Notes: a model not told the origin generated them from the letters alone. Positions 36,577 through 45,408 are shown, counted from the first letter of the stretch. The stretch is DNA of 63,662 nucleotides from Arthrobacter sp. APC 3897 (GCF_030407495.1 NZ_JASDDG010000030.1:1-63662), one strand, 5' to 3'. Made by a program: numbers and translations.

Positions 36577-37290
36577 ATGTCCCGTACCGCCGCCGGACGC
36601 AGACTTTGGGCCAGTGCCGCTGTTCTTGGTGCGCTGGCCGCAGGAACGGCTGCCTGCGGAACCCCGGCAGAACCGGCAGGGGATTCCCCGGCGGCTGTCA
36701 GCGCGCCGGCAACGGCCGCTGCAACCCAGACCGCCGACCCCACCCCGCCGTCCGGTCCCGTCCCCGCTTCCAGTCCCGCCGCGCAGATTCCCGCGCCGTC
36801 AAGCATCCCCGTCCGCCCGGCTACTCCGGAACCGGCCGTCAGCATCCCGGCCCCGGTGCGGGTCGAGGTCGAGGGAACGGGGATCAGCCTGGAGGTAGTG
36901 CCCGTGGGTGTGGAGGACAACGGCGCGATGACCATTCCCGACAACCACTATCAAGCCGGCTGGTACAAGTACGGTCCGGCCCCGGGAGCAGATGCGGGAT
37001 CCAGCGTACTTGCCGCGCACGTGGATTCCCGCACCGAGCAGCTGCCCATCGCCGGCCTCAAGGATGTGCCCCCGGGCACCATCGTCACTGTTACCCGGGA
37101 GGACGGATCGGTGCAGCGCTATGCCACCGAGAAGGTGGAGAACATCGCCAAGCGAAGCCTGGACGGCCACAGGCTATTCGACCGCACCGGAGAACCCCGG
37201 CTCAAACTCGTCACCTGCGGCGGCAAATGGCTTGAGGCAGAGGACGACTACGAAGATAACGTGGTCTTGACCGCGGCACCGGTATCATAG
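36577..37290 (+). CDS. Class F sortase
   Basis: 237 residues. The N-terminus has a hydrophobic signal/anchor (LWASAAVLGALAAGTAAC) with a weak lipobox, followed by about 70 Pro/Ala-rich residues that span the wall. The catalytic domain has the His in LAAHVDS and the Cys in LVTCGG. Sortases cut a sorting signal and attach the protein to the envelope. The catalytic Arg cannot be placed with certainty; the final strand reads YEDNVVLTAAPV. The ATG at 36577 is used; a TTG at 36544 is possible. The sigma factor gene starts about 80 bases after the stop. Confidence 0.88.
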   Translation: MSRTAAGRRLWASAAVLGALAAGTAACGTPAEPAGDSPAAVSAPATAAATQTADPTPPSGPVPASSPAAQIPAPSSIPVRPATPEPAVSIPAPVRVEVEGTGISLEVVPVGVEDNGAMTIPDNHYQAGWYKYGPAPGADAGSSVLAAHVDSRTEQLPIAGLKDVPPGTIVTVTREDGSVQRYATEKVENIAKRSLDGHRLFDRTGEPRLKLVTCGGKWLEAEDDYEDNVVLTAAPVS

Positions 37291-37370
37291 GGAAAACTGC
37301 CGATCCTTGGGGCGTGCCGGACGGCCGCACCGCAGAGGACCGGCTTCCCGAGATCAGGAGTCCGCACCCG

Positions 37371-37943
37371 ATGCCACTTGGTTCCCCGGAGGAGGACGCA
37401 GGCCTCGATCAGGCCTTCGCTTCCGGCAATCAGAGCGCGCTCGCTGAAGCCTACCGGCAGTTTGCACCCCTGATCCGTTCGATGGCCCTGCGGCGGCTCT
37501 ACGATTCAGCAGCAGCAGATGATGTAGTGCAGGAAGTTTTTATCCGGGCCTGGAAATACCGGGACAGCTACTCCCCGGAGCGCTCCAGCCTGGTGGCCTG
37601 GCTGGTTGGCATAACCCGCAATGTTGCAGCCGGCATGGGCACGTCGAGGGCACGCGAAGAAAACATGCGGGAATTGGCCGCCGCCCAGCACCGGGAAGAG
37701 GACGACGACGAGACGGGGCATCCCGACCGGGTTGCCGACAAAGTGGTCATCGACGCGGAGCTGGACCGGTTGGGTGAACCGCAGGGTTCCATCCTCCGGC
37801 TGGCATTTCATGCGGACCTGACCCATCAGCAGATCGCCGACCGGCTCGAAATGCCGCTGGGAACCGTTAAGAGTCATATACGCCGAAGTCTCGTCCAGTT
37901 GAGGCAAAGATTGGAGGTCAGTGATGCAGCACCTGCACGATGA
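37371..37943 (+). CDS. ECF sigma factor, SigK-like
   Basis: 190 residues from the ATG at 37371, with CAGGAG 12 bases upstream; a GTG at 37314 would add 19 residues. Region 2 is AEAYRQFAPLIRSMALRRLYDSAAADDVVQEVFIRAW (two conserved blocks joined here), region 4 is LTHQQIADRLEMPLGTVKSHIRRSL. This is a group 4 factor like mycobacterial SigK, which drives secreted-protein genes and is held by RskA. Its end overlaps the anti-sigma start by 20 bases, so the pair is translationally coupled. Confidence 0.92.
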   Translation: MPLGSPEEDAGLDQAFASGNQSALAEAYRQFAPLIRSMALRRLYDSAAADDVVQEVFIRAWKYRDSYSPERSSLVAWLVGITRNVAAGMGTSRAREENMRELAAAQHREEDDDETGHPDRVADKVVIDAELDRLGEPQGSILRLAFHADLTHQQIADRLEMPLGTVKSHIRRSLVQLRQRLEVSDAAPAR

Positions 37944-38748
37944 CGCGCTCACCCTCCTGGCACTGGGTGAAGAAGCCACTGACGAGGAACGTGCCCATCT
38001 TGAGGCTTGCCCCCGCTGCAGCGCGGATTTGGATTCGTTCCGCCGTGTGGTGTCTGCCGCGCGCCTGGCCGGTGCCTCACATCTGGACGACAACCCATTG
38101 GCCGCCGGAGCAACAGCCGGCGGCGGGCAGACCGGAACCCTCCAGGCACCGGACTCCTCGGTGTGGGAGAACATCCACCGCGAGTTGAATCTGGATGAAG
38201 AACTGAAGCCGGACCCGCTGTCCGCTCCCGCTGCTTCTTCGTCCAGCGCGCCTGCATCCAGCACCGCGGCAGGCTCCGGCTCGCCCGTGGCCTCCCTTGA
38301 CGCAGCCCGCCGGCGCAGGCGTGCCGGGGCGTGGTCGGCAGCTGCGGCAGCCGCCGTCGTTGTGGCGGCAGCGGGCACCTGGGGTGCTCTGGGAACACTT
38401 GAGTCCGATCCGAAACCTGTTGCCATCGCATCGGTGGAGCTGTCCCCGCTGGCGTCCTACTCGGACACGGGCAGCGCCGTCGTGGACGAGCTTCCGGACG
38501 GCGAGCGGGAACTTGTGGTGACGTCCAGCAGCGATGCGGCCCGGGGATACCGGGAGGTTTGGCTGCTCGCTCCGGACGCTACGTCAATGGTCAGTCTGGG
38601 AACCATGGAAGGCACCGAAGGACACTTCGTGCTGCCGCAGGACCTGGACCTCAGCAAGTATCCCGTGGTGGACATCTCAGACGAACCGTACGACGGCGAT
38701 CCCGCGCACTCCGGAGATTCCATTCTGCGCGGGCAACTGGATCTTTAG
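37924..38748 (+). CDS. RskA-like transmembrane anti-sigma factor
   Basis: 274 residues from the ATG at 37924, 6 bases after GGAGG. The N-terminal zinc anti-sigma domain shows HLEACPRC (HxxxCxxC). About 70 disordered Ser/Ala/Pro residues follow, then a helix at about 140-160 (SAAAAAAVVVAAAGTWGA) and an external RskA domain (VWLLAPDATSMVSLGTM, VDISDEPYDGDPAHSGDSILRG). It should bind the SigK-like factor inside and sense an outside signal. It overlaps the sigma gene by 20 bases, and its stop shares one base with the M50 protease start. Confidence 0.92.
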   Translation: MQHLHDDALTLLALGEEATDEERAHLEACPRCSADLDSFRRVVSAARLAGASHLDDNPLAAGATAGGGQTGTLQAPDSSVWENIHRELNLDEELKPDPLSAPAASSSSAPASSTAAGSGSPVASLDAARRRRRAGAWSAAAAAAVVVAAAGTWGALGTLESDPKPVAIASVELSPLASYSDTGSAVVDELPDGERELVVTSSSDAARGYREVWLLAPDATSMVSLGTMEGTEGHFVLPQDLDLSKYPVVDISDEPYDGDPAHSGDSILRGQLDL

Positions 38749-39497
38749 TGGAAGCAGGAACTGCCGGCTCCATCATCAGTACCTGGTTTTCGAAGGCAGC
38801 AGAAGGCTTTACCCGCGGGGACCCGCTGGAAGTCCCGCTGCCTGCCCTGCTGCTCATTGCTGCCGGGGCGGCCCTGCTCACCGTGCCGCGGCCGGCATGG
38901 CGGTGGTTCGGACTCTTCGTCACGTTTGTCCACGAGCTGGGACACGCCTTCGCCGCCCTGATGACCGGGCAGTTGGTCAAGGGGATTCAGCTGCGGTTTG
39001 ACCACTCCGGCCAGATGCACAGCATGGGCCGCAGCCGGTTCGCAGCGGCGTGGACCGGGTTCTGGGGTTATCCGGTTCCCGCCCTTGTCGGCGCGCTTCT
39101 GGTCTGGGCTGCCATCAACGGCTGGGCGGGATTTGCGTTGTCCGCCGGAGCCCTGGTTCTGCTGGCAGCGCTGTTGTTTATCCGCAACGCACAGGGGCTG
39201 CTGATCGCCTTGGGGTGCGCCGGGATTTCAGTGCTGCTGGTCTGGTTTGCCTCGCCCCCCGCAGTCTCGGGCATCACCCTGGGCGTGGGCATGGCCCTGC
39301 TCGCCGGCGCCGTCCGGGACTGGTTCAAGGTGCTCAGCGTCCATACCCGGCGCCGGCGTTCCCTGCACAGTTCGGACGCCTTCATCCTCTATCAGCGCAC
39401 CGGAGTTCCTGCTGTGTTCTGGCTTTCTGCTTTTGCCGCGGTGATCGCGGCATCGGCTGCCGCAGCACTATGGTGCCTGCGGCAGGTGGCAGGCTAG
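38748..39497 (+). CDS. M50 family intramembrane metalloprotease (M50B-like)
   Basis: 249 residues, six or so membrane segments. The zinc site HELGH is at residues 62-66 inside a helix; after it comes FDHSGQMHSMGRSRFAAAWTGFWGYPVPALVG (the conserved core, here named in parts), typical of the M50B-like family. An NPxxDG motif is not evident, so the third zinc ligand is unclear. The GTG at 38748 overlaps the anti-sigma stop by one base (TAGTG). Site-2 proteases release sigma factors by cutting anti-sigma factors in the membrane, so this gene is a likely partner of RskA. Its stop overlaps the convergent DUF3224 stop. Confidence 0.88.
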   Translation: MEAGTAGSIISTWFSKAAEGFTRGDPLEVPLPALLLIAAGAALLTVPRPAWRWFGLFVTFVHELGHAFAALMTGQLVKGIQLRFDHSGQMHSMGRSRFAAAWTGFWGYPVPALVGALLVWAAINGWAGFALSAGALVLLAALLFIRNAQGLLIALGCAGISVLLVWFASPPAVSGITLGVGMALLAGAVRDWFKVLSVHTRRRRSLHSSDAFILYQRTGVPAVFWLSAFAAVIAASAAAALWCLRQVAG

Positions 39498-39910
39498 GAC
39501 TCCTCGGGCAGCGTTACCCGCAGTTCCAACCGGTGCTGGCCGTCGGGTGTCTGCGTGAAAATCGCTTTACCGGCGATTCCAGCGAGTCCGTCAGTGCCGG
39601 ATCCGGGAATGATGTGGCCGGAGCTGGCAGTGGCAGTACCTTCGGCGACACCCCAGTGCTGGATCACCATGGTGCCCGAACGGCCCGCGACCGATCCGGC
39701 GAAAACCTCCGAACAAACGTAACCGGCACCGACGTCATTTCCGGCCATAATCAGGTCGGCAACACTAGTTCCCACAATGTCCCCCTCGAAAATCTTCACC
39801 GCCCGGACAGTGGAGAGTTCGCTGTTGGTTCCTTCCACCTGATACGGGGTGGGCTCCCACTGCGAGACATCAAAATCTGCCGTAATTACCTGTTCTGTTC
39901 CGTCGGTCAT
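39494..39910 (-). CDS. DUF3224 family protein
   Basis: 138 residues from the ATG at 39910. A small beta-barrel-like protein: FDVSQWEPTPYQ at the start, FEGDIVGTSVADLIM, GRSGTMVIQHWGVAEGT and HIIPGSGTDGLAGIAGKA in order, which is the DUF3224 pattern. Function unknown. It is convergent with the M50 protease, stops overlapping by four bases (CTAG). Confidence 0.85.
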   Translation of the reverse strand: MTDGTEQVITADFDVSQWEPTPYQVEGTNSELSTVRAVKIFEGDIVGTSVADLIMAGNDVGAGYVCSEVFAGSVAGRSGTMVIQHWGVAEGTATASSGHIIPGSGTDGLAGIAGKAIFTQTPDGQHRLELRVTLPEES

Positions 39911-40027
39911 GCCTCCAGTATCCCGTGTCCGGCCATGGATTGCATGCCGGGGCGCGCCCGCCGGTACCCTTGTCGCTGTGCCTTGACAGCGCACCGCACC
40001 TGCATCAACTAAGGAGAACCACCCGGA

Positions 40028-41299
40028 ATGTCGCAGAAAACGGCCCCTTTGCAGGAGCGCTTTATGCGCCGCAAATCGTTATGGATTTGGTTCGCTGTGG
40101 TCCATTTGATTTTTTTTGCGGCATTGTCCCCGCTGATCTTTTCCAGCGGAGTCCTGAGTGACATAAATCTGTACCGGCTGTGGGCCTTCGAGGGCATCAA
40201 TGACGGTGTGTGGCAGGGCATCAGCACGGACTGGGTGTATCCAATCGGAGCTCTTCTGCCGATGCTCCTGTCCTCGGTCCTGGGCTGGGGCGCGTATCAG
40301 GCGGTGTGGTTCGCCATTTTCACGGGGCTGAACGCTGCCGCCGTCGCAGTTATCAGCAAGCCGGGAACGCCGTCCCGATATGCGGCCTCGTACTGGTGGC
40401 TGGCAGTGACCGGTCTGCTGGGGCCGGTGGCTGTGGGCCGGGTCGACGGTCTCACGGCTCCCCTGGTCATCATGGGCCTGCTGCTGCTGGCGGGCCGCCC
40501 CGTGGTTGCCTCAGCTCTGCTGTCACTGGCCACATGGATGAAAGTCTGGCCGGCAGCCGTGATCCTGGCCGTTCTGGTTGCCTCACGCCGGCGGCTGACC
40601 CTGCTGGTCACCGGCGCGGCAGTGTCCGCCGTGATGGCCGGGATTGTCATCGCAGGAGGCGGTATCGGGCATCTGCTGTCCTTCGTCGGCGCCCAGGGCG
40701 CGCGCGGAATGCAGATGGAGGCGCCCTTCACCACTCCGGGCCTGTGGCAGGCCATCCTCGGCGGCGACTCCGGCGCCTACATCTTCGAGGACAAGATCAT
40801 TAACACCCGCGAAGTGCGCGGCGCCCTCGGCGAGCCGGTGGCCGCGCTCATGACGCCGCTGCTCGCAGCGGCAGCCCTCGCCGTCGTCGTCCTGCTGATC
40901 TGGGCACTGCGGCGGGGCGCCGACGCCGGCCAGCTGCTCGTTGCCGGGTCGCTGGCACTGGTGGCCGCGTTTATTGTGTTCAACAAAGTGGGCTCGCCCC
41001 AGTTCATGCTGTGGCTTGGCGCCGTAGTGGCGGTAGGCGTGGCCTGGGAGGGCCGCAGCTGGCGTGTCCCGGCGGTCCTCATGCTGGCCATTGCGTCCCT
41101 GACCACACTGGTGTACCCCATGTTTTACGCCGCGCTCTACAACGACCTGAACATTGGGGTTGCCCTTCTGCTGACGGTCCGCAACATTGCACTGCTGGTG
41201 CTCTTCGGCTGGTCGCTGGTGCGGATTGTCCGGCTGACGAAAGCCGGAAACAGCCGACCCCTCAGCGCACCCGAAGTTCGCCCGGAGACGGCTCCGTAA
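40028..41299 (+). CDS. Polytopic glycosyltransferase family 87 (DUF2029) protein
   Basis: 423 residues with about ten hydrophobic segments. The first large loop carries the acidic pattern LSDINLYRLWAFEGI, and further on are AVGRVDGLTAPLVIMGLLLL and TPGLWQAILGGDS, fitting polyprenol-phosphate-sugar-dependent GT-C mannosyltransferases. Donor and acceptor are not determined. AAGGAG lies 12 bases before the ATG. It ends convergent with and overlapping the MptB-type gene by 38 bases; both probably act in envelope glycolipid or glycan assembly. Confidence 0.88.
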   Translation: MSQKTAPLQERFMRRKSLWIWFAVVHLIFFAALSPLIFSSGVLSDINLYRLWAFEGINDGVWQGISTDWVYPIGALLPMLLSSVLGWGAYQAVWFAIFTGLNAAAVAVISKPGTPSRYAASYWWLAVTGLLGPVAVGRVDGLTAPLVIMGLLLLAGRPVVASALLSLATWMKVWPAAVILAVLVASRRRLTLLVTGAAVSAVMAGIVIAGGGIGHLLSFVGAQGARGMQMEAPFTTPGLWQAILGGDSGAYIFEDKIINTREVRGALGEPVAALMTPLLAAAALAVVVLLIWALRRGADAGQLLVAGSLALVAAFIVFNKVGSPQFMLWLGAVVAVGVAWEGRSWRVPAVLMLAIASLTTLVYPMFYAALYNDLNIGVALLLTVRNIALLVLFGWSLVRIVRLTKAGNSRPLSAPEVRPETAP

Positions 41300-42800
41300 G
41301 TTTCTTCCGGAACAGGACCTTGGTCTTGGGGTCAAGGAAGATGAGGTACAGCGCGAAGCCCAGCGCTATCACGGCCGCGATCTGGCGGGCGGCAGTGAGG
41401 CTGAAGTCGAAGTACGGCCAGATGTCCAGCTGATCGCTGATCGCGTACACCATGAAGAACGAGACCAGAAGATACAGCGTTTTCACCTGCCAGTCGTTGC
41501 GGATTCCGGTCACGGCAAACAGCGGAATCAGCCACACCACGTACCAGGACTGGATCATGGGCGCGAGCATGACGACGGCGGCGAAGGCCAGGGCGAGCCG
41601 GCGGACCAGCCGGCTGTACTCGCCCACAAACATCTGCCAGAAGACAATCAGCAGTGAGGCCACACGGCCAAGGGTGTGAACGATGTCGGCAAAGGTCCAG
41701 CCCGGCAGGCCCAGGGCATTGCCCAGGGTGGCCACCAGCATGCCGAGGAAACCCACCGGCGCGTACCAGATCCAGACGCTGCCCGGCGTGCTCAGCGCAC
41801 TCACCCAGCCGAAGCCGAGACCGTTGACGATGCCCAGGATCCACAGCAGTCCCAGGGAGATTCCCGCGGTCATGAACCAGTAGAGGAACCTGCGCGGCCA
41901 GGACGCACCCTTGCCCGCCCACATGAGCCCGGCGAACGGCAGCAGGATCAGCGTGATCGGCTTGATGCCGATGGACAGCGTAATGAGCAGAATGCCCGGA
42001 ATGGCGCGCTTGGTTGCGGCGAGGTAGAGACCGGCCAAAGCCAGGCCGATCATCAGCGCATCATTGTGGATGCTGGCGATGAACGTGGTCAGGAACAGCG
42101 GGTTTGCCGTGGTCAGCCACAGCGCGCGGTTGGGGTTGATGTTGTGCAGTTCGGCAAGCTTGGGCACGTAATACACGCACAGCGCCACGCCGATCAGCGA
42201 GATAACCCGGAACAGCAAAATGGAGTATTCCGGCTGGCCGCCGGTGGCCCGGACCACGAGTTCCTCCAGCCAAAGGAAAATCGGACCGTAAGGAGTGGGA
42301 CTCTGGGCCCACAGGTCATCGGCGCCGATCTGCACATAGTTGGAGATCTGGGAGTAGCCGTCTTTGTACGGGTCCAGCCCGCTGACCATGACCAGGCCCT
42401 GGGCAATGTATGCGAACACGTCGCGGCTGAAGAGCGGCAGAGCCACGCACATGGGTGCGGCCCAGGCGATCGTGGCCTTCAAAACCACCGGACGGCTCTC
42501 GGGGCCCCATGAGGTGATGCGTTGGCCCAGCCGCAGCCAGGACCGCACCAGAAGCATTCCGCCCAGGGCCAGCAGGAAGACAGAGAGCACGGCACCCTCC
42601 GGCTCAAACCGCAGCCACATGATCACCGGGTTGCGGCGAAGGTCGTAGGAGGCCAAAGACAGCCACCCGACGCCTAGCGAGCCCACCAGCATCATGAGGG
42701 AACCGATGAAGCCCTGGACGACTGCGACGTTGGGGTGGGTGGCTTTCGCTAGCTCCGGGCCGGGAGACGAAGGCTCGGTCGCGGGGACCTGGGCGGTCAT
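41262..42800 (-). CDS. Alpha-1,6-mannosyltransferase MptB family protein
   Basis: 512 residues with about 13 membrane segments. The first periplasmic loop contains the acidic motif SRDVFAYIAQG, followed by LDPYKDGYSQI and SPTPYGPIFLWLE, the actinobacterial MptA/MptB pattern. These polyprenyl-phosphomannose-dependent GT-C enzymes extend the mannan backbone of lipomannan. The ATG at 42800 begins MTAQVPATEPSS; an upstream ATG at 42863 gives a less plausible start. It overlaps the GT87 gene by 38 bases at the 3' ends. Confidence 0.9.
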   Translation of the reverse strand: MTAQVPATEPSSPGPELAKATHPNVAVVQGFIGSLMMLVGSLGVGWLSLASYDLRRNPVIMWLRFEPEGAVLSVFLLALGGMLLVRSWLRLGQRITSWGPESRPVVLKATIAWAAPMCVALPLFSRDVFAYIAQGLVMVSGLDPYKDGYSQISNYVQIGADDLWAQSPTPYGPIFLWLEELVVRATGGQPEYSILLFRVISLIGVALCVYYVPKLAELHNINPNRALWLTTANPLFLTTFIASIHNDALMIGLALAGLYLAATKRAIPGILLITLSIGIKPITLILLPFAGLMWAGKGASWPRRFLYWFMTAGISLGLLWILGIVNGLGFGWVSALSTPGSVWIWYAPVGFLGMLVATLGNALGLPGWTFADIVHTLGRVASLLIVFWQMFVGEYSRLVRRLALAFAAVVMLAPMIQSWYVVWLIPLFAVTGIRNDWQVKTLYLLVSFFMVYAISDQLDIWPYFDFSLTAARQIAAVIALGFALYLIFLDPKTKVLFRKKLTEPSPGELRVR

Positions 42801-43198
42801 CTGCGTGGTTCCAATCTTTGGGTTCGTACAATTTGCCCAACGGCAGCGGCGCACACCCGGCATCACGGTGAAACCGGACGTCTTGGGAGCGCTCACCAGC
42901 AGTAAACCAGCGCGGCCGCCGGAACCGCGGTAGACGCGAAAAACTCCCCGCGGCACGGACCGTCAGTAGCCAAGATATTAGCACCGCAGGGTGTACAAAG
43001 CCGGGATGCTTCAACGCGCCGGGGGGCGGATCGTGCGGATGCGGCGTACGTCACGCGGACCGGAGTCCCTCGAAACGGCAAGGCAGGGCGGTACGGCCTG
43101 CGGGGCGCCGGCCAGACGCTGCAGACACTAAGTTCAGCGCCAACGACAGGCAGCGGTTGTGCCGGACCCGCGCTCAGCCCGCGCGGTACATTGGTTCT
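42801..43198. other. Intergenic region between mptB-like and orn genes
   Basis: About 400 bases without a recognisable gene, between divergent start codons, so both promoters are inside. I see only short GC-rich inverted repeats (such as CCGCGG at 42926 and 42948) and no motif I can name. Confidence 0.5.
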
Positions 43199-43801
43199 GT
43201 GCCAATAACTAATGAACGACTTGTGTGGATTGACTGTGAAATGACCGGTCTGGACATCAAGAATGACGCCCTCATTGAGGTTGCTGTCTTGGTGACGGAC
43301 TCCGAGCTGAACATCCTGGGTGACGGAGTGGATGTGGTCATCCGCCCCGATGACGCTGCGCTGGCGCAGATGGGTGATTTTGTGCGGAACATGCACACCA
43401 CTTCCAAGCTCCTGGACGAACTCCCCAACGGAATGACCATGGCCGAGGCTGAGGCCCAGGTCATCGAATACATCACCAAGTGGGTGCCGGAGCCGCGGAA
43501 GGCCCAGCTGGCCGGGAACTCCGTGGGAACCGACAAAATGTTCCTGGCCCGTGACATGCCGGAAGTCATCGACTATCTGCATTACCGGATCATTGACGTT
43601 TCCACCATCAAGGAACTGGCCCGCCGCTGGTACCCGCGCGCCTACTTCCAGGCACCGGCGAAAACCGGGAACCACCGTGCACTGGGAGACATCGTGGATT
43701 CCATCAACGAACTCCGGTACTACCGCGAGGCCGTCTTTGTACCTGCCCCGGGCCCGGATTCGGCCACGGCCAAGAAGATTGCGGAGGGCATCAGAAGTTA
43801 G
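43199..43801 (+). CDS. orn: Oligoribonuclease
   Basis: 200 residues from the GTG at 43199. DEDDh exonuclease degrading 2-5 nucleotide RNAs and pGpG. The acidic motifs are WIDCEMTGLD (first D and E) near residue 8, then LAGNSVGTDKMFL with D, and GNHRALGDIVDSINEL with the catalytic His. Frame upstream is non-coding. It is monocistronic; tRNA-His follows 142 bases downstream. Confidence 0.97.
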   Translation: MPITNERLVWIDCEMTGLDIKNDALIEVAVLVTDSELNILGDGVDVVIRPDDAALAQMGDFVRNMHTTSKLLDELPNGMTMAEAEAQVIEYITKWVPEPRKAQLAGNSVGTDKMFLARDMPEVIDYLHYRIIDVSTIKELARRWYPRAYFQAPAKTGNHRALGDIVDSINELRYYREAVFVPAPGPDSATAKKIAEGIRS

Positions 43802-43943
43802 CTCGGTCACATTTTGGGGTCTTGGACGCCAGTTGGTCAGGACCGCCCCAAAAACCGTGTAAGCTTGATTCCGCTGCCTCAGATAAATGAGTTCGCAAAA
43901 ACCACTCGCCTGGATTTTGCGAATATGTTATCCGAGGCACATG

Positions 43944-44019
43944 GTGGGTATAGCTCAGTTGGCAGAGCGCCTGGTTGTGGTCCAGGAGGTCGCGGGTTCA
44001 ACCCCCGTTACTCACCCCA
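43944..44019 (+). tRNA. tRNA-His (anticodon GTG)
   Basis: Acceptor arms GTGGGTA / TACTCAC pair with one G-T. The anticodon loop TTGTGGT gives GTG. A G at -1 (43943) pairs with the C discriminator (44016), the identity feature of tRNA-His, and CCA (44017-44019) is encoded. Confidence 0.97.
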
Positions 44020-44046
44020 GGGAGACTGGCAGGATCAGTTTCACAG

Positions 44047-44074
44047 AGGCCGTCCCGGTTCATCGGGGCGGCCT
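44047..44074 (+). terminator. Terminator after tRNA-His
   Basis: Arms AGGCCGTCCCG / CGGGGCGGCCT (one mismatch) with a 6-base loop, followed by TTGTTGTGTTT. Confidence 0.8.
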
Positions 44075-44190
44075 TTGTTGTGTTTGGACTTGTGTTTGAC
44101 TTGTTATGGGGCCGCCGCCAGCCGGTGCTGCGGCAGCCTGCAGCACCGCCGCCGGAACGTACTGCGGCCAACCAATGAGGAGGCGCCGCC

Positions 44191-45348
44191 TTGGAGCGCA
44201 GATTGTTCGACGAAGACCACGAGCTTTTCCGTGATCTTGCCAGGGAGTTCAACACCCGCGAGGTTGCTCCGGGGTACGCCCAGTGGGACGCCGAGCACAT
44301 GATGCCCCGGCAGCTCTGGCGCGCTGCCGGCGAGCAGGGGCTTCTGGGACTTGCCGTGCCGGAGGAGTTTGGCGGTGCCGGCATGCCGGACTACCGCTAC
44401 CGCGCCGTCATGGACGAGGAATTCGCCAAAGCCAACCACCTCGCCGTCGGGCTCGCCTTCCACCTGCATGACGACATGGTTCTCCCCCACCTGCTGGCAT
44501 ACGGTTCCGATGACCTCAAGGAACGCTGGCTGCCCGGGATGGTCAGCGGCGAAACGGTCACCTCAGTGGCCTGGACGGAGCCCGGTGCCGGCAGCGACCT
44601 TCGCGGCATCCGCACCAAGGCTGTGCGGGACGACGACGGCGGCTGGCGGCTGAACGGGCAGAAGACTTTCATTGGCAACGGGATCAGCGGTGACGCTTCC
44701 CTGGTCCTTGCCCGCACCGACGGCGGAACCGGCCGCGGCGCCAAAGACTCCTTCAGCATGTTCATGGTGGAAAAAACCGAGGGCTACAAGACCGGCGGCC
44801 AGCTGGACAAGATGGGCCTGAAGGCCTCCGACACGGCCGAGCTGTTCTTCGATGATGTCCACATCCCCGAGGGCAACCTCGTGGGCGAAGTGGGCCGCGG
44901 CCTGGAATACGCCGCAGGGCAGCTCCCCCAGGGCCGGCTGGCCATCGCCGTCGCATCATCCGCCGTCGCCCGGCAGATCTATGAGGCCACGGTGGAATAC
45001 ACGAAGAACCGCAATGCCTTCGGCGAGCGGATCGCGGATTTCCAGAACAGCCGGTTTGTCCTGGCGGACATTGCCACCGAAGTGGAAGTCACGGAAGCCT
45101 ATGTGGATTCGGCAATCCTCGCTTTCAACGAGGGCAGGCTGGACGCCGTCTCCGCGGCCAAGGCCAAACTCTGGGCCAGCGAGCGGGTCCAGTCCATTAC
45201 CGACCGCTGCCTGCAGCTGCACGGCGGCTACGGCTACATCCTGGAATACCCGGTGGCCCAGGCGTTCCTGGCCGCCCGGCTGCTGACCATCTTCGGCGGT
45301 ACATCAGAAATCATGCGCGAAGTTATAGGCCGGCAGATCACCGCCTAG
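44191..45348 (+). CDS. Acyl-CoA dehydrogenase family protein
   Basis: 385 residues. FAD enzyme making the trans-2,3 double bond of acyl-CoAs. Marks: VAWTEPGAGSDLRGI (FAD-binding), KTFIGNGISGDASLVLARTDGG and the C-terminal LHGGYGYILEYPVA with the probable base Glu, then IFGGTSEIMREVIGRQI. The TTG start is supported by GAGGAGGCG about 6 bases upstream. The substrate chain length is not evident. It lies 60 bases before def and may be in the same transcript. Confidence 0.95.
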   Translation: MERRLFDEDHELFRDLAREFNTREVAPGYAQWDAEHMMPRQLWRAAGEQGLLGLAVPEEFGGAGMPDYRYRAVMDEEFAKANHLAVGLAFHLHDDMVLPHLLAYGSDDLKERWLPGMVSGETVTSVAWTEPGAGSDLRGIRTKAVRDDDGGWRLNGQKTFIGNGISGDASLVLARTDGGTGRGAKDSFSMFMVEKTEGYKTGGQLDKMGLKASDTAELFFDDVHIPEGNLVGEVGRGLEYAAGQLPQGRLAIAVASSAVARQIYEATVEYTKNRNAFGERIADFQNSRFVLADIATEVEVTEAYVDSAILAFNEGRLDAVSAAKAKLWASERVQSITDRCLQLHGGYGYILEYPVAQAFLAARLLTIFGGTSEIMREVIGRQITA

Positions 45349-45408
45349 CCAAGTCCCCCGGTGCACAGACAGCATGTCAGCACTACCCGTCCAACAGGAA
45401 GACCAGCA

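Noticed and set aside
36577-37290. Missing catalytic arginine in the sortase
   Set aside because: The strand after the catalytic Cys has YEDNVV with no Arg, but I cannot be sure where class F enzymes place it, so no claim is made.
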